From NCBI RefSeq assembly GCF_963924675.1, contig NC_089220.1:58290639-58354638 (forward strand): a DNA stretch of 64,000 bases, read 5' to 3'. Positions 58,567-64,000 of the stretch are shown in pieces. A program made the position numbers and the translations under genes. This DNA comes from Phocoena phocoena (taxonomy: Eukaryota > Chordata > Mammalia > Artiodactyla > Phocoenidae). Under the pieces are notes generated by a model that saw only the letters and a list, made by a program, of their open reading frames with translations, did no database searches and was not told the DNA's origin. Numbering within the stretch: the stretch's first letter is position 1; every line of letters starts with the position of its first letter.

Positions 58567-59699
58567 ACTGAAAAGTAAGAACACAGACATAGGGAGGGTC
58601 AGTTCCAAATCTGGGAGAAAGAAGGAAAATGATGAGGGCAGTTTTTATAAAGGAGGCCAAAAATGAATTAAATTTTATAGTGAAGTATTCATTACCAGAA
58701 TTCCTTTTTTTCATACTTGTCTTTTTACCTTTCTTTTTTCTTTCTTCCTCCATTTCTTCACTTCTTTTCCCTTCCTTTCCATTGACACTTCCTTTGAGGT
58801 TTTGGTATATCACACCGTAGTGGATAAACCCTAAGGTGACTCCATTCAGTTCTATAAGCTTATGTAATATTTCCCCCTGAGTGAAAACTGAACCTGCAAT
58901 CTTCTTCTAGCCAATAAAATATGGTAAAAAGTGAAGGCATTTTGAAGACATAATCAAGATTCCAAATCAGTTCATTTTGAGATCATAAAAAGGAAGACTG
59001 TCCTGAGTGGGCCTACCTTAATCAGGTGAAAAATTCTTAAGAGAGACTGAGGCCTTATCTGAGGTCAGAGAGTCTCAAAAAATACAAAGAAGTCTTAATT
59101 CACACAGGAAACCATGTGAATTGACACTTACTTCAAAAAATAAAGCAAAGAATATTTATTTTCACTTCTAAGTTTTAAGTTAATTTTATATATTACTATA
59201 TGACTTAAAATCTAATTTGCATTTTAGTACTATTGATCTATATCCTATTTTAAAATATAAATGGGAAGGAGTTAAGATACAAATATCAAAATTCTCATGA
59301 GTCTTAAAATCAAATCCTTTTCTGAACCTAGCATACACCCAACACAAATAAGAAAATGCACTCTATCATAACTGGACATATAATTGGTAACTAAATAAAC
59401 AAAATACATATTTCATTTATTCCAATAAAAAGAATCACCAATAAAGGGCCATAGGTCCCCCGGGGAAAGACCGGAAGAGGGATTAATTGTATAAATATGT
59501 GTCGGTATTGCAGGTTTCTTTTTTAAGGGATCATGTCTTCCTCTTTATTCAAGGAATTCTGGGTCTTGAACTAACTCTAGTTTGAGAATTTATTGGAACT
59601 TTGACACTGTTATCTGGTGACTCAAGTCAGAATTCACTAGGTCTAGAGCTTTTCTTTTAAACAGATCAATTTGGACTGTAGCAGACTGCTCAGTTCTCA
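58567..59699. other. AT-rich non-coding stretch
   Basis: No supported gene. A small CG-containing patch (CCCCCGGGGAAAGACCGGAAG, about 59457-59477) is unusual for the area but has no assigned role; it lies next to the candidate ERV LTR. Confidence 0.5.
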
Positions 59700-60262
59700 G
59701 GACACCATTATCAACTAGCCAAAGCCAAAGGTCTGTGAGAGTCAAATTATTTTAAACTGCTTTCCTTTGTGGAAATAAAGGAACACCAACCAAATGACAA
59801 TGGCAGCGTCTATTTATTGAGTGCTTGCTAGAGCAAGAGAGCCACCCATCATCAATTATCTTTTGGCAGGGACTCAAAGGTAGGCAGGGGAGTGGGACAG
59901 CTTTATAGTGGAAAAAAAAGGGAAGGTTTTGTGTATGCCCTGATTGGAGACCGTTGGCATGGGCTGGAGGTGGGCTAATTAGAAGTAGAGTATTCTATGT
60001 GATTGGTTAGGAGTATGTACTTGACTTTCTCTGGTTGGTGCTAAGTTGGAAGCAGGGCCAAAAATTAGGGAAGCTGTCAGTCTTTAATAAAGTCCTCACC
60101 ATTTGGGGGCCAATTGCTACAGAAGTTATTGTTTACCCTCCTGGATTGTTACTACAGACAGAAATCTGCAATTATGATTTACATCATGTTGGTTCCTAGG
60201 TTGTTTATTGTATATAACGGGTTGGTTTCCTGGGTAGATTGCTGCACAACTTCAGGTTATGG
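59700..60262 (-). mobile_element. Candidate endogenous retrovirus solo LTR, minus strand
   Basis: Read on the minus strand, the order fits a retroviral LTR: a CCAATCA box (complement of TGATTGG at 60000-60006), then ACTATAAAGC (TATA-like, about 59900-59909), then GGTGGCTCTCTTGCTC, and AATAAA (complement at 59812-59817) about 90 bases after the TATA. I see no gag, pol or env frame beside it, so it is probably a solo LTR. Ends are approximate and the family is not assigned. Confidence 0.55.
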
Positions 60263-60270
60263 GTCATAGG

Positions 60271-60275
<5 letters not shown>

Positions 60276-60301
<26 letters not shown>

Positions 60302-60302
60302 G
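60276..60302. repeat. (TA)n microsatellite
   Basis: Pure TA run at the edge of the candidate ERV LTR. Confidence 0.9.
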
Positions 60303-61591
60303 ATTTGACCATTGTCCATTTGTATATTCAGCCTCTCAGCTTCACTCTCCTTTATGGTAAGTAAGCCCATATTTTCCCTGGTGATTAGTGTGGACCCTGC
60401 TACCCCAGGATTCTAAAATTTCCATTGAATATAGGGATCTCAGTATGATGGAAGCAGATCTCACTGTGGCCTACAGAGAAAAGTCACCACAGATATTCAA
60501 GGGTGCTGGGGCTCCCCTCATGAATTTCTTGCAGCTTTGATGAAGTAAATGCTCTCTGGACTTTCCCAGAGGATATAGTAAAGGGAAAAGTAGAGCAGGT
60601 CTTGCATGATAAATCTACTCAAGTATTCCAACAACCCTAAGCCTTTGGATACCTTTCTAAATATCTTCTGACATTTTAATTTATTGTAGGTAACTCTTGG
60701 GTTGATAATTCAGTCACCCAACCAAGCAAACTACTAGAGCCATTACCAGCTTCTCAAGCCTAGCCATGAATTCAGACTTTCTGCTTATGATGCTATATCA
60801 ATAAATGTGTGCTGATTCAACTTATGTATTATTTATACTCTGACCCCACATCCTTAGCAACCACAGAATTCTGTCACTATAAATTGGCAAAGTGATGCAC
60901 TTCTCTTGTTATGTAGCACATCTTCTCATGGGTCACATCTTGTATCTCACTCTTTAAGGCATGCTGGGAATTCAATCTAGTTAAAGATTTAGAAGCAGGA
61001 AAATGTGGTAGAGATAGATACTGGAAAGGATTAGCAAGCTATTGTAATGAAATCACCATTGGAGAAACAGGTTCTTCGGGCAAGTAGGAAATATCCTCCA
61101 TATGGAGGAGATGGAAAGGCTACTTCTGCTGGCAAAGAAAATTCTGTAGAATTTAATAGTTCAGGTTTTCCAGTTTCGTTGAAATCTGCCCATTTGGTCA
61201 CATTCAAATTTTTAAGATCTCATCCCTTCCTGAGATACATTGTATGCTTAGGTGTATAATTTGTATTGTAATTCAGTCACCTGAAGGATAGATTTTGGAT
61301 ATTATGTTCAGAAAGCATAGCCTTGTGTCTACAAAAGGTAAAATTACTTTTAGAGTAATCACAGAAGCTTCTAGGTTCCTTATGTAGAACTTGAGTTGAG
61401 AACTAATGTAAAGGCTTGAGCTTAGCATTTTCTCTCCACATGTTCTCCAGTGCTCTTATGAGATATCAGTATAATCCTTCTACTTACTGACATTCTCTAT
61501 GGCAACAAATGCCCTGTCACTAAGAATTTTGCCTTTTGTTGGTACTTGCATTAGATTCTATTCTGTCAGAAACACTATCAATACCAAAGTT
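60303..61591. other. Non-coding stretch
   Basis: No supported gene. Moderately balanced composition between 60340 and 60800 hints at an old retroviral or other repeat interior, but nothing can be assigned. Confidence 0.45.
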
Positions 61592-61870
61592 TGTATTAGA
61601 GTTCTATGGAAGAAGCATAACCACTCCAATACATGCAGTGAGAGATATATTGCAAGGATTTAACATTATGCAGTTGTGGCTGCTGGTTAAATAATCTCTT
61701 TACTGCTGTTACCTTTGTGTCTGATACTGAATGTTGAAGTCCAAAGAGCAGAAAATCAAGATATTAAGAAGGAGAGAATAGAGACAAGCTTAATCTCATG
61801 AGAATAAGCTAGGACCCACAAGCACAAGAAGACTGGAATCTGCAAGGAAAGACTGGAAATTTATGTTCAT
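61592..61870 (-). mobile_element. Ancient LTR-like repeat, minus strand
   Basis: TGTATTAGAGTTCTATGGAAGAAGC at the left and TTATGCAGTTGTGGCTGCTGG further in correspond to the reverse complement of the family seen at 58024-58566. It is heavily diverged and its right edge is uncertain. Confidence 0.5.
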
Positions 61871-64000
61871 CCTACCATCTCCAACCTTATTAACCAGACA
61901 TCCTAAAGGAGATGTTGGAAACTGTCTTTACAGTGCTAAATACACACCTGCTCCAGGAGACAGAGAAGCTGAAAGAGGTGGATCAGTTGCTGGCCCAAAG
62001 CTTTTCTACCCCAATGAAGTAAGGCAGCAGATAAGCAAAGATGTGTGAGGTACAACAAACACCTTCCCCAAACTTCATGCATTAAAAACAAGATGGCTGT
62101 TGCTTCACTACTGATCTCTGAATCTCATGAAAAATGTCTCTTGTCACCCAGGCTAACTAGAAATGTGAAGGGAAGGGAATTCAAGGAAATAGAGTTCAGT
62201 CTAGCCAAGTTGACATATTACAAAGAGAGCACTGTAGAGAAGCAAGGTTAATCATGCACAAGTAAGTATGCCTAATAACTAGCCAATTAATTAAATTTAC
62301 AAATTACCAGCATGTTTACCATAACCTGTGTTCATAATTGCATACTGCAACCCTTTCCTTTGAATTCCTTTAAATATAACATACTAGTATTTTCTGGAAA
62401 ATTTATAGAAATCTTCTGCCAGTCTAGTTATGTCAATTTGTCTTTTGTCTAGTGTTCCTTCTAACATTTCTCATTGATCTATTTTACCACTGTGCATTTA
62501 GGTATGGAATTAATTCTTATTAACCATCTAGGAATTAAGTGTATCTTTTTAATCCAACATATGTGCCTTTCATCAAATCATTAAAATTGGCTGTCACTAT
62601 CTCATTTAATATGGCTTCTACCATGTCCTGAGGTAATTTTTAGGACTCTTCATAAATATACTTCTCCTCTTTTCTGTACATGTTAGAATTGCATACCACA
62701 TCCCTCTTGAGTTAAGCTTGGATGTGTGACTTACTATGGTGAATGTACTCTGCCAAAAGTGACACGTATCACATTTCAGGTGAGGCTTTAAGGTCCAGTG
62801 CATAATTTCCCTGTTAGGAAAAGTGGCATTGCTCCAGATGATAGAAGTTCCATTAGTTTATGTGGGTAGCTGGGATAATTGGCCATGACCTTCACAACTG
62901 ACCTAAACTTCCAGATTTCCCAAAGGCAGTGTTCTGGCTATAATACCCCGCATTTTCAATGCTAAGGTAAGCCCTAAATTCTTACTATTAAATGGTTCCC
63001 TTTGCTTTTACTTCTGCTTTCCTAATTTAAAGATTGGCTAAAACGTTAACATTTTATAAAATGCTGGAAATTTAAGGAGTAGTGAACATAAACCTAGCAC
63101 GTGTGTGTTTCGCAAAAGCTGAGATAGAAAGATCTCCTTGAAAACTTTTCTCTACATGGTATGGATGTTTAAGGGCTAGAAACTACCTCAGCCAAGAATC
63201 AGATGACTGCACCTGTACTCTTTATGGTCAGAGACGAGAACATAGCAATCACTATTTGTATAGATATCACTTACATTTTCTCATTCCATCTAGAGAAACT
63301 CTGTCTAACACAGAAATCACTAGTCACATGTAGCTATTGAGTATGTGAAATGTGGCCAGTCCAAGTTAAGCTGTGTTTTCGATATAAAATACATATTAGA
63401 TTCAAAACCTTAGGACCAAAAGAAATAATAATAATGTGAAATATCTCATTGTCAATTTTTTGTATTGAGTACATGTTAAAATGATGGTTTAGATATAATT
63501 GCTTAAATAAAGTTTATGATTAATATAAATTTCATCTGTTTCTATTTTAGATTTAAGTGTTTCTATGAGAAAAAATTTAAATTATGAACTTGACTTACAT
63601 TATATTTCTATTGAATAGCATTAGTCTGGACATTGAGGATCAAATATTTCTATTATCTACAGAATGATTTCTAGTGAATTTTCCATTAAGTAATCATCAC
63701 ACTGAAGTTTAAAGTTTTTAGTACTTCTTCTTAAAGGAAACTCCTTTAAGAGATTTATTTATTATTGAGAATAAATTATTATTTATATATTTTTGAAAAT
63801 TCTAGGGTAGTCTGAGTAGTATATATGTCTGAGTTGTGTTTACAGAGCATTTGTTAATGGAGATGTTTGATATTTTATACTAGACACCCCAGGAATTGCT
63901 ATACTTCAAGGTTTTATTAAAAATGGGATTAAAGATATCCAAAGTCGGATTTTATGTCTAGAGTTTCAATATCAGACTTCTAAGATGTACATTTCATTCC
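61871..64000. other. AT-rich non-coding stretch with old repeat traces
   Basis: No supported gene. Around 62690-62790 (GAGTTAAGCTTGGATGTGTGACTTACTATGG) the texture resembles the complement of the unassigned repeat near 46670-46900. At 63325-63540 (CACATGTAGCTATTGAG, GTGAAATGTGGCCAG) a segment resembles the repeat at 42343-42545. Confidence 0.5.

Overview
The window reads as a stretch of mammalian, most likely cetacean (toothed-whale type), AT-rich gene-desert DNA. The best lineage evidence is a set of tRNA-derived SINEs. Two are short copies with the sequence I recognise as the cetacean CHR family (32992-33192 minus, 36793-36995 plus) and two are longer relatives (29731-30082 plus, 37858-38192 minus). 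They sit beside L1 retrotransposons of the cetartiodactyl type. I found no host protein-coding exon, tRNA, rRNA or CRISPR array. Apart from the L1 frames and one unexplained frame at 41110-41391, open frames are short and look like chance or shadow frames.

The centrepiece is a full-length, sense-strand L1 at 13335-22384, about 9.05 kb. It has an intact ORF1 (17198-18091, 297 aa) and an intact ORF2 (18150-21968, 1272 aa). All endonuclease, reverse-transcriptase and Cys/His-knuckle residues I checked are present. It also has an AATAAA signal, a poly(A) tail and a perfect 16-bp target-site duplication. Its 5' UTR is about 3.86 kb, against roughly 1 kb in human L1, because it holds three separate tandem arrays: a 38-bp GC-rich array, a ~285-bp array and a ~140-bp polypyrimidine array. 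It starts with a YY1-like site. It is nested, in the same orientation, inside the reverse-transcriptase region of an older, decayed L1 (10440-13334 and 22401-24440).

Other L1 pieces record different insertion events. 6164-7154 and about 43920-45950 are twin-primed copies with inverted 5' parts. 31235-32348 (minus) carries a candidate 3' transduction with its own poly(A) signal, framed by a 16-bp duplication. 27696-27925 (minus) and 43289-43718 (plus) are short 3' ends. 48375-53191 (plus) is a 4.8-kb copy with both ORFs broken. Among them lie old MaLR-type LTRs, a candidate ERV LTR on the minus strand near 59700-60262, MIR elements, a Tigger-type DNA transposon fossil, a MER5A-like fossil and several microsatellites.

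The remainder (1-6.1 kb, 7.2-10.4 kb, 24.4-27.7 kb, 33.2-36.8 kb, 38.2-42.0 kb and most of 53.2-64.0 kb) is AT-rich non-coding DNA in which I see no gene. Functionally, the only cooperating set is the young L1: promoter-bearing 5' UTR, RNA-binding ORF1p, and ORF2p that nicks DNA and copies RNA. SINEs of this kind are generally mobilised by L1 machinery, and the TSDs seen here fit that.
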